Shown piece after piece: positions 46,824 to 63,507 of a stretch of 64,000 nt of DNA (positions are counted from its first letter, which is position 1; each line of letters starts with the position of its first letter). This DNA comes from Volvox africanus. Its lineage: Eukaryota > Chlorophyta > Chlorophyceae > Chlamydomonadales > Volvocaceae. Both the position numbers and the translations under genes were made by a program. The DNA is taken from NCBI GenBank assembly GCA_030268105.1, contig BSDZ01000112.1, positions 372,001 to 436,000 on the forward strand, written 5' to 3'. The notes beneath the pieces were generated by a model. The model had not been told where the DNA came from and searched no databases. It saw only the letters and a program-made list of their open reading frames with translations.

Positions 46824-46962
46824 GTGTTACACTGTGGGCGACTTGCCCTGAAAGGACAAGCACCGGGGCCCCTGACCGGGCCGAATCACAGCGCAAGGGG
46901 TAGCACACAGCTTTGTCTGTCTGTCTTTTCGCGCGGTCCTCCCCTCGCCCGAGCCAGCGAGG
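46824..46962 (+). repeat. Dispersed repeat 'TGTTACACTGTGGG', copy B
   Basis: Begins GTGTTACACTGTGGGCGACT, then CACCGGGGCCCCTGACCGGG and TTTGTCTGTCTGTC. It lies in the intron after the 47034 donor. Matches 2626-2695 and 18990-19140. Confidence 0.8.
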
Positions 46963-47033
46963 GCACACATATATGCGTATGTAAATGTATATGTGATATG
47001 TCCCTCTTTTTTGCGGTCGGATTTGGACCTTAC

Positions 47034-48675
47034 AAAGTCCCCTGAAGCCTCGATTAGCTTATTTGATACCTGTCCAGTCGCCAATGCCTCGCGGTGCAGC
47101 ATGCTCATGAAAGCCGCCTGCCGCTGGTTATCAGCGACCGTCGTCGTCACCATCGGCGCCGCTTCAGCGGCGCCCCCGCCGTAGCCGCCTGCCGGTGGTG
47201 ATGTCCCTTGTCTATACGTGTACTGCACATTATTGCCGTACCCGCCACCACCAGGAATATCAGCCATATCCGCAACAACTGATGCGGGCCCTCCACGCGT
47301 CGGCTGAACGTGTCGCAAATCGGACTCAGATGTGCGCCAGACGGGAGGTGCTGCCTGCAGCGGCTCTGAGACCGTAGGGCACGAGACTGGCACCGGCATT
47401 GCTAACCAGGCTGAGCCGCAGCCGGTGCCAGGAATGCTAATCCAGCCGGTGCCAGGCTGCAAGTGCGGCTGCTGGGATGCTGACCCAAACGGCATGATAC
47501 GCCCCGTCGCGCCGCCATGCGAAACACCTGCGGAGGTTGAAGCTCCGCCAGTGATGTCGCCGGGTGTCGTGGAGTGTAATTGCTGCCGCGGTGGCGGTGC
47601 ACTAGGATTTGACCGCAACTGTGGCTGCTGGTATGGCTCCGAAACCGCACCACCGCCCGACTGCTGCCTCGACGGCGACATCACTGCTGACAGAACGACC
47701 ATGTCACTTCCGTCTGGGTTGACGGGGTGTCCCCATACCCATGGTACAACATTGGTAGCGCCGCCACCGCCACCGGCGGCATCGGCATCAGTGCCGGCCG
47801 CTGCCGGACGGGTGACACGTGACAACGGGCTCCTGCCCAACGGCACTGTAGTACTCACTCCCGCTGGCTGCGCCGCCGCTGCATGGCTTTGCCGCGGCGG
47901 CGGGCTTCCTTGCCCCATGAGTTCTGGGCCGATCCCAAAGCCAAAGCTAGACGGCGCCACTACCGCCGCCGCCGCTGCTCGCGGCTGTGCTCCGGAACCA
48001 TTAAGGATCTGGAAACCGAAGGAGGCATTGTCGGCAGACACGGGAACTGGCTCGGAGGTTACCATGGAGGCCGCCGCGGCAGCGGCAGCGGAGGCGCCGT
48101 CGGGTCCGCTGCCTTGAAGCACGAAGTCGGAGTCAGCGGCACTGGCGACAGCGCGCTGATGAAGAGGGTCCAATGTGGTGCGGGTACCAGGCAGTTCTGG
48201 AGCCTGATTGCCCGACAGCGTTGCTTCCCGGTCAACCCACAACTGCTGTGTCTGTTGCACCGGCTGCCACGGCGGACGCGGCGCTGTCGCCAGCTCTGGC
48301 TGTCCTTGCCGTACCTGCGGTGACGCAGGCACCATTTTCATGCTAGCGGAGGTGATTCCTCCTCCTCCTCCTCCTCCTCCGCCGCCGCCGCCGCCATTGT
48401 TTTCAGTGGCTTCACGCAGCCGGCGGCCAAAACTACCAGCGCGAAGGAGCCAAGGTGCCTTATTTGTCCCGACGTCGCCGCCACCGCCGATACTGCGGTT
48501 ATGGCTGCGGCCGCCGTTGCCGATATGTCCAGCACCCGCCGCTGCACTCGGTGCGCCACGGGCGAGCAGGTGTAGATCACCCCAGCTTACGGCCGACACG
48601 TGGCCGGGGGAATTCGGGGCTTGTGGGCGCGGGGTTGCCAGTGGCGTCGGACCCATCGAATCGGGCATTTCCTGT
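47034..48675 (-). CDS. Large exon of a Gly/Ala/Pro-rich protein, function unknown
   Basis: Minus-strand open segment from an acceptor (CCTGGCACAG, near 48676) to a donor (GACTTT|GTAAGG at 47033). About 547 codons: a start-like MPDSMGPTPLATPRPQAP, a run of 13 Gly, several Ala runs, repeated aromatic/Gly blocks (SFGFQILNGSG; SFGFGIGPELMGQG) and a more ordered C-terminal part (VTTTVADNQRQAAFMSMLHR, EALATGQVSNKLIEASGDF). The two FGF-containing blocks suggest a disordered scaffold or RNA-binding partner, but no family is recognised. The N-terminus may include more upstream exons. Confidence 0.5.
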
Positions 48676-48679
48676 GCCA

Positions 48680-49990
48680 GGGAAGGAGGGGAGATCGAAT
48701 AGAGGAGACATGGTACTGCTGGACGGAAACTGCTGATGAGTACAAGATCACTGACCGTGAAGGTCGGATGATGGCCACTGGCCACTGGCCTCGTCCACGG
48801 GGGAGGAGGAGGAGGAGGAGGGAAGTAACGAACAAATCAGGTCGGGATGGGGTATACTTGCATGGTTACGCTGCTATGGTTTTCGGGTTTTCACTTTCCA
48901 ACCGACTCTGCTGACATCACATAAACCTATCTCGCATTCAGACTTAAGTGAGTCGGTTTACGTGCGTGCCGGAAGAGGGTGTGCAAGGGTGCAGAGCGGT
49001 GAGGTATTGGAAAAAAACAAGCTGCTACTGCTGGGGGCCGGCAGTGATGATGAGTAGGACGGGGTAAGAATGGCAAGTGGACATGACGTCATGGCGGGAT
49101 GCGGGGCTACCCGCGTCTGCGGGGCGTGCGCTGTGTGCCATGAATGAAGGAGGGAAGAAGGGTCCCAAGGCTCCCTTCCCCCGCCTGCCACTTGCTTGCA
49201 TGATTTCTTTATACTGTTTCATCCCCCCACCCCATATTGCCCACCTGTCCGCCACCGCCGCACCGCACTCCACGCCACTCCATTCCATTCCACTCCACGA
49301 CGCGCCCCTTCACACGTTTCGCTTTGTCGCAATCCGGGACTCCCCCCCCTACACCTCGAATGCATCCCACCTACCAGCGCGCCCCCTTCACTTAGCTCGT
49401 TTCAACCTGTTCGCTATTGAGCCCGACACACTGTACCGCACCTCGCGTAGAGCCCAGATCGGCATGCTGGTGTCGGTCCGCGCAGGGGAGAGCAGCGACG
49501 GCGCCGCGGGGTTGGGTTGAAAGCCTATCGCTGCTGAGAAGACGCGGGGAGCTACCCGCCGCTTGAGCTACCAGTAGGCAGCGTCAGGCCAAAGGCGAAG
49601 GGAGAAGGGGGCGGATTTCCCGATGGCGCCACGGAATGGCCGATGAAGGGAAAACGGAAGGAGAGGAGGAAATTGGGGGAGTGAGGGAAAATTCTACGAA
49701 GGATTTTGCTCAAGTTGTTTGTTCATCATCTGGGGCTTTGTTTGAGGGCCAGATAATGACCGATGGAGGTTCGGGTTGTTGGATTGGTTGGTTCAACGAC
49801 CCAAGGGCCTTCAGTCCAATAAGGCCCAGCGGCTAAACAGTTTCGTATCCATTAGACCTCAGCCCGTAACGCCCCCACATTCCATTAAACGGCCCCACAT
49901 GTTTCTTCTATTCCCTTACCCTCTTATCTATTCCAACACCCTCCCCCCAAGCCTGCATAGGTGCATTCCCCAATGTCCCCATACCCGCGA
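48680..49990. other. No supported gene
   Basis: A possible ATG-started alternative frame (48709 down) overlaps the exon above but stops soon. Rest is low complexity. Confidence 0.4.
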
Positions 49991-49997
49991 ACCCTAC

Positions 49998-54357
<4,360 letters not shown>

Positions 54358-54369
54358 GGTTGCGTTCAC

Positions 54370-55223
54370 CTGCGGTTACAGTTGGCAGTAGCCGAGAGAT
54401 GCGCTTAAGGAGCATGTGAATGGGATTGCCAGATAAGAGACCAAATATCATCGGAACATAATGCTCGTGAATAGCGGAATAATCTCACCTCGACATCACC
54501 TCCCTGCAATTGTTTGTCAAGGACAATTACATCGCTTTTTGGCGGTGCCCGAGGCCCAACGCGCTCGCTTGATCCTAACATCTTGAATTAGACCCTTTAA
54601 TAGTGGTTTTGCAAATCGACCAGCTAGTGGCAGACCTGTCGAACCTGTCCCGCTGTGTCCGTTCGCAAAGGCTGCTCAGGATGGCGCAGAAATTATAAAT
54701 AAATTGACTTGTGGATTCAAAAATCCAATATACTATCAAGCAGTCGCCACTTGAGGCTGTAAACAGGGCAATGGCTCAATGCAAACCGACGAAACTGTTG
54801 ACCGGTCTGATCAAGGATAGGATGCAGCGAAATAAATAACACGATGTTACACACCGTGGTCTAGGTACTATCTCTATGATTAGGTAGTGCACCTTTTGAA
54901 GTGACTTTAGCCTGGATGAGAAAGATTGCAGCAACCCAATAATTTACAGATTCACCTAAATTCATTTGTCTATGGTTTGTCGCTAATGGGTTGGCATTCG
55001 ACACCAAAACTGCTTTTTCCTCGATTAACCGAATGGATTCGGAGCCAGCCACCATCTTTACCTTTCAGGCTCTGCAACCCCGTTTGGTAAAACATGCAGA
55101 AAATTCATAATGAGGATGTCCTGTACAATTAAATTTCGTTATTATTATCAACGTTTTTAAAGCCGCGTTTAACTATGTGCAGTTGATGCACAAACGAGTA
55201 TAACCTGATTGACAAGAGTAAAT
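54370..55223. promoter_or_regulatory. Intergenic region between divergent genes
   Basis: About 0.85 kb, AT-richer than its surroundings, between the minus-strand LRR gene and the plus-strand large gene. It probably holds both promoters; no specific element is recognised. Confidence 0.4.
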
Positions 55224-58200
55224 ATGAACATGGAACAGACGACTCAAGATTTACATTCAATTGCAGCTCGTCTTCGATTGCTGGGCTCGCCGTCGCCCGA
55301 TGTCGACGAAAGGTGAGTCGTAGCTTGTTGAAGGTTCCTAAATAGCGGGTCCAGTCAAGTAAATGGCTGCGCACATACATATCAAATCATCGGGCAGACT
55401 GCATCTCATCTCGGCTTTCCGGCCGCCGCAGCGGGACCGACATCGTGAAAAGTTGAACTTCTGAACCCCATGTCAGTGCATCGGCCGATATTTCACTTTC
55501 TGCTGCGCAGCAAACTCGTGAATGCTAGTACTATAGCGGAAGATTTGCTCGCTGCTACGTCTTCCTTCCCGCCACGCGCGGGCGACCCGCCTCTCCCGGT
55601 GCTTGCTCACTACTGCCGCACCGCGATTGAATGGACGGCGTCATGCATTCTCAAATTGAAGCCCCCACCTGCTTCAACGGCTCAGGTATTTGCGAAACAT
55701 ATCTTCTTCTATCTAGCATACCTTCTTAGTTGGGAAGGACGTGCCCATAGGAGCGGCAGGTAGACCTCATGCTCCCAGGGGGCCACAAAATGGCCGCACA
55801 CCTTTCTGAAATACACTGATCCAATACGTAATAATATAAACGTCTGTCCTTGACTTTGTCTTTTCAACTTTATCCGGCCAGACAACATTCCCAACCAGCG
55901 AGCCTCCACTAACAAGGCCGCCGTGCTAACCTTCCCTTCAACTCCCTTCAACATTCCTTCAGCCCTTTGTCTGTGGGGCCTCTGCCTTTCTCCCTCTCTG
56001 CCTCTCACACAATACACATACTCATACACATACACGCACGCACTCCTTGGAATGTCTTATTCGTTTCCACTATTTTGTTCTACACCTCCAGAGCTCCCCT
56101 TCAGCGGAGGCCCAGCGGAGGGCATATTTAGCCCGTGCACTGCAGCTCTGGCAGCTACTGCGATTGCTGCTGGAGGACGACCCGGGGGACCGGAGGGGCA
56201 AAGCAGCTGGAAATGCTATCGGCGGCGGCGGCAACGGCGGCGGGATCAAAAGGAGCAGTGTAGCGGCATTGGCCCTGGCGGGCTCCCCAACATGCAGTAT
56301 CCCGGGGTCGGTTCTGGCCAGTGCAGCGGCGTGTCTGCGAATCGCGTTACCACCGCAGCCGGAGGGAATAAAACCAGGTCCAGCACCAACGGTAGCAGTG
56401 GTAGCGGGGCTTAAACCCTCGGCTGATGACGGAACTGCAACTCCGGCTGTTGATGCGTCGTTGCCCGTTGTTGCTCAGTTGTGTCGCTTTGTTCGGTGCA
56501 GCTTGATGGTGCTGGTGTCCGGGGACGCAGGAGCAGCAGCCGGCGGCAGCGGCGGCGTCGGTGTTGGCGGCGGCGTGATGATGCGGCCGTCCCTGGAGCA
56601 GTGCGTTGCACTGCTGACGGTCCTGCTTGACATACGGCCTCGGAAAGGCCAGTACGGCACCGGTTCGGGAGCCGGTACCGGTGCAGCAGGGGGTGATGAT
56701 CCAGACGGCGCTGGCGCTGGTTGCAAGCAGCACGGCAAGAAAGGCCGAGCAACAACCGCCGCCCCCTCTCAGGCTGCTGCCGCTGCCCATGGCGGATCAG
56801 GATCAGGATCCGCATGCAGCGACGGGGCTGCGGCGGAGTCTGTCCTCGCGCCAGTTGTAATGGCTGAGTGGGCTCGTCTCTGCGTCGCCGTACTGCACAT
56901 GACCCATGGGTCAGCGCTGGGCCATCCCGCACCTAAAAAGGTATGGAAGTCATTTGTCCCAGACCTGGTCCTGTCGCTTCTGGAAGTTTCTCAGTCACAA
57001 GAAGCCCTGGGGATCACCCTGCAACTTGTGCTGGGAGTCCAGGGAGGACCGCAGCAGCAGCCGCCAGCGACGGCGACGGCGGCCGCAGCAGCGGCGACTA
57101 TGACGACGGCAGTCGCAGCTGCAGCCGCCAAGGGCGACACAGCACCAGCAGCACCAGCAGCTGCTACGGCAGTTTCCGAGCTAAACCGCGCGGCGCAACA
57201 GCTATTAGGTGCCGTACTGTTCCATGAGGCCCACATCGGCGCGTTATCGGAGGTACGGCTAAACCCATATTTACCCCCACCCTTTGTGACATCATCATAT
57301 GGGGGCCATCCCTTGGGGGCCCCTGTCCGCGAGGCTTTAAGATGGTTTCCGGGCCTCGGGTCGACCCAGCTTTTTAGGTGTGATGCCACTGCGGCTTGCG
57401 ATTCGGGATAAACGCGGTGTTGAACCCAAGGAATGGAGATGTACGGCCCCGTTTGCCTTAAAACTCGCTGAAAGGCAACCCATCACTAATAGCGGCCTGG
57501 ATAAAGTCCCAAGTTTATTCCGTAATTCCATATTGACTGGCTTCCTATGTTTCAGGTTAGGTGTGTCTTGATTAGGCATGCCCTCGTTCCCTCGTCCTTC
57601 CTCCTCTCCGCAGCTTTTTTTTGCGCTACAGCCGAGCTGTGGGCTTGAGATAGAAACTGCTACTGCAGCCGGCGCAGTCGCAGCAGCCCCAGACGCTGCA
57701 GCAGCGGGCGCTGGCCAGACGTCCCTCGAAGTGGCTGCGCCATCCGGACGCAAAGCCTCAGTGGTGGCGTCGGCGGTTGTGGATGCGGCGGCTAACGGCA
57801 GTAGCAGCAGTCTGCAGGATTCCAAGACGCTACTGCCGGGATTTTGGGAGGTGGTGGGCCGAAGTTACTCTGGACAGCTGCTGCAGGTAGGAAGGATGTA
57901 GGGGGATGATTTTGGAAAGAACGGACCCATGGGTCATAGGAAAAACCCCCTCACAGAGGCGTTTTGGGGTGAGGAGGTGGATGGAGGTGGGAGAAGGGGC
58001 TGGATTAAGCAACGGGTCCATGGGTCACAAAACCTAAAGGACTCGACCAACCGAAAGGATATGGCGCGTAAACCATATCTCTGCCGCCTCTCCTCACAAA
58101 GTCATAAATTGTACACTTAAAAGATGTGGATGAGGACATTCAGAGGAAATGCCCGTCCTTTTTATGCCTTCTGTTTTCCGTACGCATTTTTACACGTGTT

Positions 58201-61200
58201 TAGCTCTTACTTTTATTATTGACTGAGACCATTCAAATTCACACAAATGCATACATTTACATACGTCAGCACATCCTGGGGCCATATGCGCATTTTGTAT
58301 GCATGGTCATATGTACCATACATATATCACATATGTACACATATTTTACTTACCTTATGTATTTAAACGTATCCTATAGATATATTGTGTGTATGTATAC
58401 ATGTATATAGTATAATATATTGTAATATTATATATATAACATAATATATACGTACCCACGCACGCACTCGCAGGTCCTTGCAGCGGCAATAGCAGGCGGA
58501 AACCAAACCCGCAGCATAGGTGGCTGTAGCACTCCTGGCGGCACTGCGGATGCAATCATCCTAGGCCTGCCATGGCTACTGCGGACGTTTTGCCGGGCTG
58601 TCGCGCGATTGCGTTATACCCTGATGGCCGACGCCTCGGCGGGAGCTACTGGTAGCGGCGCTGCCGCTGCCGCCGCCGCCGCTGCCAAGAGCAAGACCAA
58701 GCGGTCCGGAGGCGGCGACGGCGGCAAAGGCAACGCCGCCGCCCCACCAGCTGACGGTGGCGACGGTGCTGGGACACTGTCGCATGGAGCCCTGGCGGCG
58801 GCAGAGTTCAACTGCATGACGGTCTTGTCGTACATGTTGTTGCAACCTCCACCGACGCCGGCAGCGGCGGATGCAACGGGAGGCCGCCCGACCAAGAAGC
58901 GCAAACTCGCGGATGGAGTGGAATCAGCAGCAGCGGCAGCACGGCCGATGACGCCATCAGCGGCAGTTGCGACGGTGGCGAGTCCGTGGCGGCGGATGGC
59001 TCTGGCGGGGCTGCTGGCGGCTGGTCGTGTAAGTCGCAAATGGCTTGGCGAAATATTCAAACAATAATATTTGTTGAGTACCGTGGCCTGTTTGAACGCT
59101 CCATTTTGTTTCGTGGATGTCGTATCGTTGCGTCAGCATAGGGCCCCGATGTGATGTTTATTACCGTCCGGACGTTGCTGTTCCCCTGGTTGGTGTTTAG
59201 ATGATCCGATATGCATTAGAATAAGCTATGCCAATATTGACGGCTTGTCACGTATTGGTTCCGGATCTGGTTTGGATTTTATTTCCTTATTTCCTTAGTT
59301 GGACGTTGGCTAAATAGTATGCTTAGCCGCCTACATGGTTAGCTTTGTTGTATTAAAAATGCGTTGTGACTTTCGTGTGGAGATACTGGCATAATGCCGT
59401 ACATAGCTATGCCGTATTTTGGTATGCCGTATATGTCCTGCGTGGCACCATGTGGTGTACCGATGTTGGAATTTTCACGTGGCGCATCGTGCTTGTGATT
59501 TATGTCGTACATGTGACCTGCATGCAACGTCCTCTTTCCGTCCCCTTTCACCGCCTCCCAGGTCGCTGGAGTTTATCATCCAACTAGGGATACGACAGGC
59601 GCACATTGTGCCGTACTTGCGGTCATTGCAGACAGCCTGCTGGCATCAACGTCGACATCAGCGTTAGCAGCAACGGCAGCGGCGGCGACGGCTGGAGCGA
59701 CGGCGAAGGCGACTGTGGAGATACTGTTGACAGCTCAGAAACAGACGCCTAAAAAAGGACAGCGTAAGGCAGCGGCGGCGGCGGCATCAGAGGATGCATC
59801 TGGTGCCGCTGGTGCCAGCGGCGGCGGCGGCGATGATGGGCCATATAGTGGACTGCATTCGCTGAGCGGCTCCCTGGCACTATGTGCCGTACTTGATCTG
59901 GATCACAGGTAGGGTACGACAGGCTGTACGGGCGGGACGTTCACGAAGATATGGAGTTCAGAAGGAAGCAGGTGGTCGTAGCCATAACAGCCCAACACGG
60001 TGCTGTCAAAAGGGCCTTATCAATTATGGCACAGTTGCGAGGAGACGAAGCCGCCATCATTCCGTGCAGTATCATGCCGTACGCATTGTGCCGTAATTCG
60101 TACTTTCCACCTGCCGCGCGTACCTAGGGTTTTGACGACCCATTTGGAACGAGCTTGGTCGTTGTTGTGGGGCACCGCCCTCGGAGACGCACCCAGCACA
60201 GGAGGGAAGACAGCGGTGCCGGCGATGTCACCAAGGCGCAGCGGTGGTGCCGTTGCCGCAGCCGTCTCCGTCGCTACTGCCGCCGCAATGCTACAGCGCA
60301 CTCTCCGAGCGTTTTCAGAGCTACGCCAGCTACAGTCACTCCTGGAATCAATGCTCGTTGCGATGCGAGTTTTGTACGGCGGTGGCGGCAGCGCCGGCAC
60401 CGTGGTGGCGACGCTGCTGGTGCGGCCGGAGGTGCTGGCGGCCCTGCGTCATGCCATCTTTTCAGCGCCATCAGGTGCGCTCGTACGGCTCAGGACTGTA
60501 ATTTTTCTTTCCCCCGGTTTCCCCTGAGGCGGGTGGGGTGGGAAGGTTTGAGGGGCTTCGAGTATGTACGGCAGCTCAGGGACGACGTACTGACCCGTTA
60601 CTGAGTACGAACACCCATTGTGTCAGCGATTGATCAATCCGTGGATGCGTGGCAGCTGTCTTGCAGTGCGGTCTTTGGCATTGTTGTATTTCGCCGTACT
60701 ATGTGGATCTATTAGAGTTTAGGGTTTAGGGTTTTACGGGGGCTTACTACTCATGGAGTAAGCCCCCGTACTATTTTGATCCACCTCTTCGTCTTACACG
60801 GCCCTTCGCGCACACCTTCCCGCACCTTGGATCTGGGGTTCATGGAATCTGAATATGGATCTGGATTTGGATCACGTTCTCGATGCGAAGTTGGGGTGCT
60901 TGAAATGACACAGGGGGTTTTCGCCTGCTCGCAGGTCAGCTTCCCGCGCTTGTTGACTGGGTGGCGACCGATCTGCAGGCCTGGATTGAAGCCGTCCAAC
61001 AGACCCATGGGTCTTTAGAGGCTGTAGCTGCGCCGGCGGAGGCAGTAGCGCCGGCAGCGGACCTGCTTCTCGCCGCTGGCATGCTGTACGACACTATTTT
61101 AGGGTCAATGCGGCTTGACCTTGCGACGGCCATGCCTGTGGCGAAGGCCAATTTACGACTGCTGGCAGCGATGTCGCGCCCGTTGCTCGCGGCTGTACGA

Positions 61201-63476
61201 CAGTACTGCAAATCGGTTCGTGCTTTTGGTGTCGCCGTCGGCGTGGCTAAGGGCGGCAAGGGGATGTCAGTGGAGCGTGACGAAGATGAAGAGGATTACG
61301 GCGGCGCAGGAGCGACGGTGGGACATATATTGCAGTGTCGTACGGCAAAGCTTGCGATGCTGCTACGCGTGTACGGCGGTGTCGTACGGACAAACGCTGT
61401 ATGTTGCGGGCTCCATCCGGAAATTCAACCCCTCCCCGATCAAGATATCACGCCGCCACGACAGGTAAAGCTGGTGGTCAGGGTATTTGTATTTTGGAAA
61501 GCTGTAATTTTACTTTTCATACCTAAAGAGCAAAAAATAATTTCTGAAAGCTTACAAAGTTAATTTAAGTAATGTACTAATGTGTAAGGCTAGCTGTTTG
61601 CAGTTTAGGGGCATTCCTCCAATACTGCTGTTGTACGGTCTATTTCTTGGATAGGCAGATCCATGTCTAGATCCAGACCTAGATCTAGATCCGAGTAGAT
61701 CCCGACGTGGATTTAAATTCTTATGGACTGAAATAGCTACGTACCACACACTCGCGAACAAATACACAAACATTGGGTTATTGTTCAGTAAATCGGTTTG
61801 GGTTTGTCCGGATTTCGTAATCAGATCAACGGAAGATTCTTTCAAGGTTTGATCGTCCAACCACTTTTTACCAACCTGCCAACCTACCAACGTACGGACG
61901 CAAGCAGGACAACCGACGAGGTGGCGGCTACTTCGAACCTGTACTGATACAAGCGGCCACAGCAGCGGCCGGTGGCCGAACCGACGCCGCCGATGGCACT
62001 GGCGGCGCCGCCAACGTCGACGTCGACATCAATGCCGACGTCATGTCCACTGAGTTGAAGCGCCTGCGTAAGGCCCTTAAGAATGCAGGCTGTAACCACA
62101 CCAGGGTCGGTCCATTGGCAGCATTGGCCCATCTGGTGCTACTGCCGGCTCCTCTGTTGCCGCCGGCGGCGGTGGGACGGCAGCCTGACTTCGTACGGCA
62201 GCCGATGGGAATGGACGAGACCGGCTTCAGTTGGGCGGCGGTGGACGTTTCTCTGGTAGTTCACCGGTGAGTATCGCTCCGGCTGCGTGTGGGTACTTAC
62301 TTTCCTGTCTTGCCGAATCATCTGGATATCCTGGATATGGAGACGTTTAAGGAAAACGCCGAGGCAGTTTCTCATTTCCTTCGTTTCCATGTCTTTATCA
62401 CAAAAGTTAAATACTGTACTTATATTCCCTTTTTATAGGAATTGAGAGCTTAGAGATTTTAAAGGGGTAAAATGGTTTTGGTATTTCTTGCATAAACCCT
62501 GTCAATTTAATTCTATTTTATTATTTTTTATTTTATTCTAAACTTGGTTTATTTTAAATTGTAAACCTTCCGAATCTCTTGATGCACGGTCCTGCTGGAT
62601 CGTGTCGTACCGTCCTACGGCAGGTGTCTGAGCCATCGAGTTCAGACACTACACGAGCGTCTGCTGCGGCGCCGCCATGACTGTCCGCTGTACGGCAACG
62701 CGGATCGGCGTGGGTCGGGGGGGGCGAAGTACACCAGGCAAACGGCTGGAGGGGCGGCGGCGGTGGCGGCGATGACAATGACGGGCGATGCCGAGGGAGA
62801 TACAGACACCGCGATGCCGGAAGAAAGGGAGGAGCGCGAAGTGCGCGTGCTGGCGAATCTTATACTGGCACCCATATCGCCAAGAGCTGCAGCAGTAGCG
62901 GGCTGTTGCGGCAGCAGCAGCAGGGGTCGCAATAGCATCCCAGCGGCGTCACAGATTTTGGATGACGGTGGCGGCGGCGGGTCTAGCTCTGCCGCCGTCG
63001 CCACGCCGTACACTGTGTCGGTATGGGGCGATATAATGGCGCTTATGGGCAGCATAGGGCCCTGGGCGGAACGTACGGCGCTGGAGGAGGTGCTACAGCT
63101 GGCCTTGGGGGCGGCGTGCGGTTGTGGCGCGCCGCCATTCACTGGCCACGATGGGGCCCGCATGCTCCGGCCGCTACAGCCGGTCAGCGCCTGCAGCTTG
63201 CAACTACTAGAATTTCAGAGCCTAGCCGGTGTACGACAGTCACTGCCGTACGCTTGGATGACGGCAGTCTCGGGCGTATTGCACGGCTTGGTTTTGGAGG
63301 TACGACAGCTGAAGGTCGTGACGAACGGGATGGCATTTGCCGGTGAAGTGCTAGAGGGCGCCAACGATGCGGCGGGCGCGGCGGAAACGGCGAATGGTTC
63401 GAGTACAGCGCAAGGCAGCTCAAAGAAAAAAGTGAGGAAGTCCGGATCTTCAAGGCCAGCGAGTGTTGACGGCACC

Positions 63477-63507
<31 letters not shown>

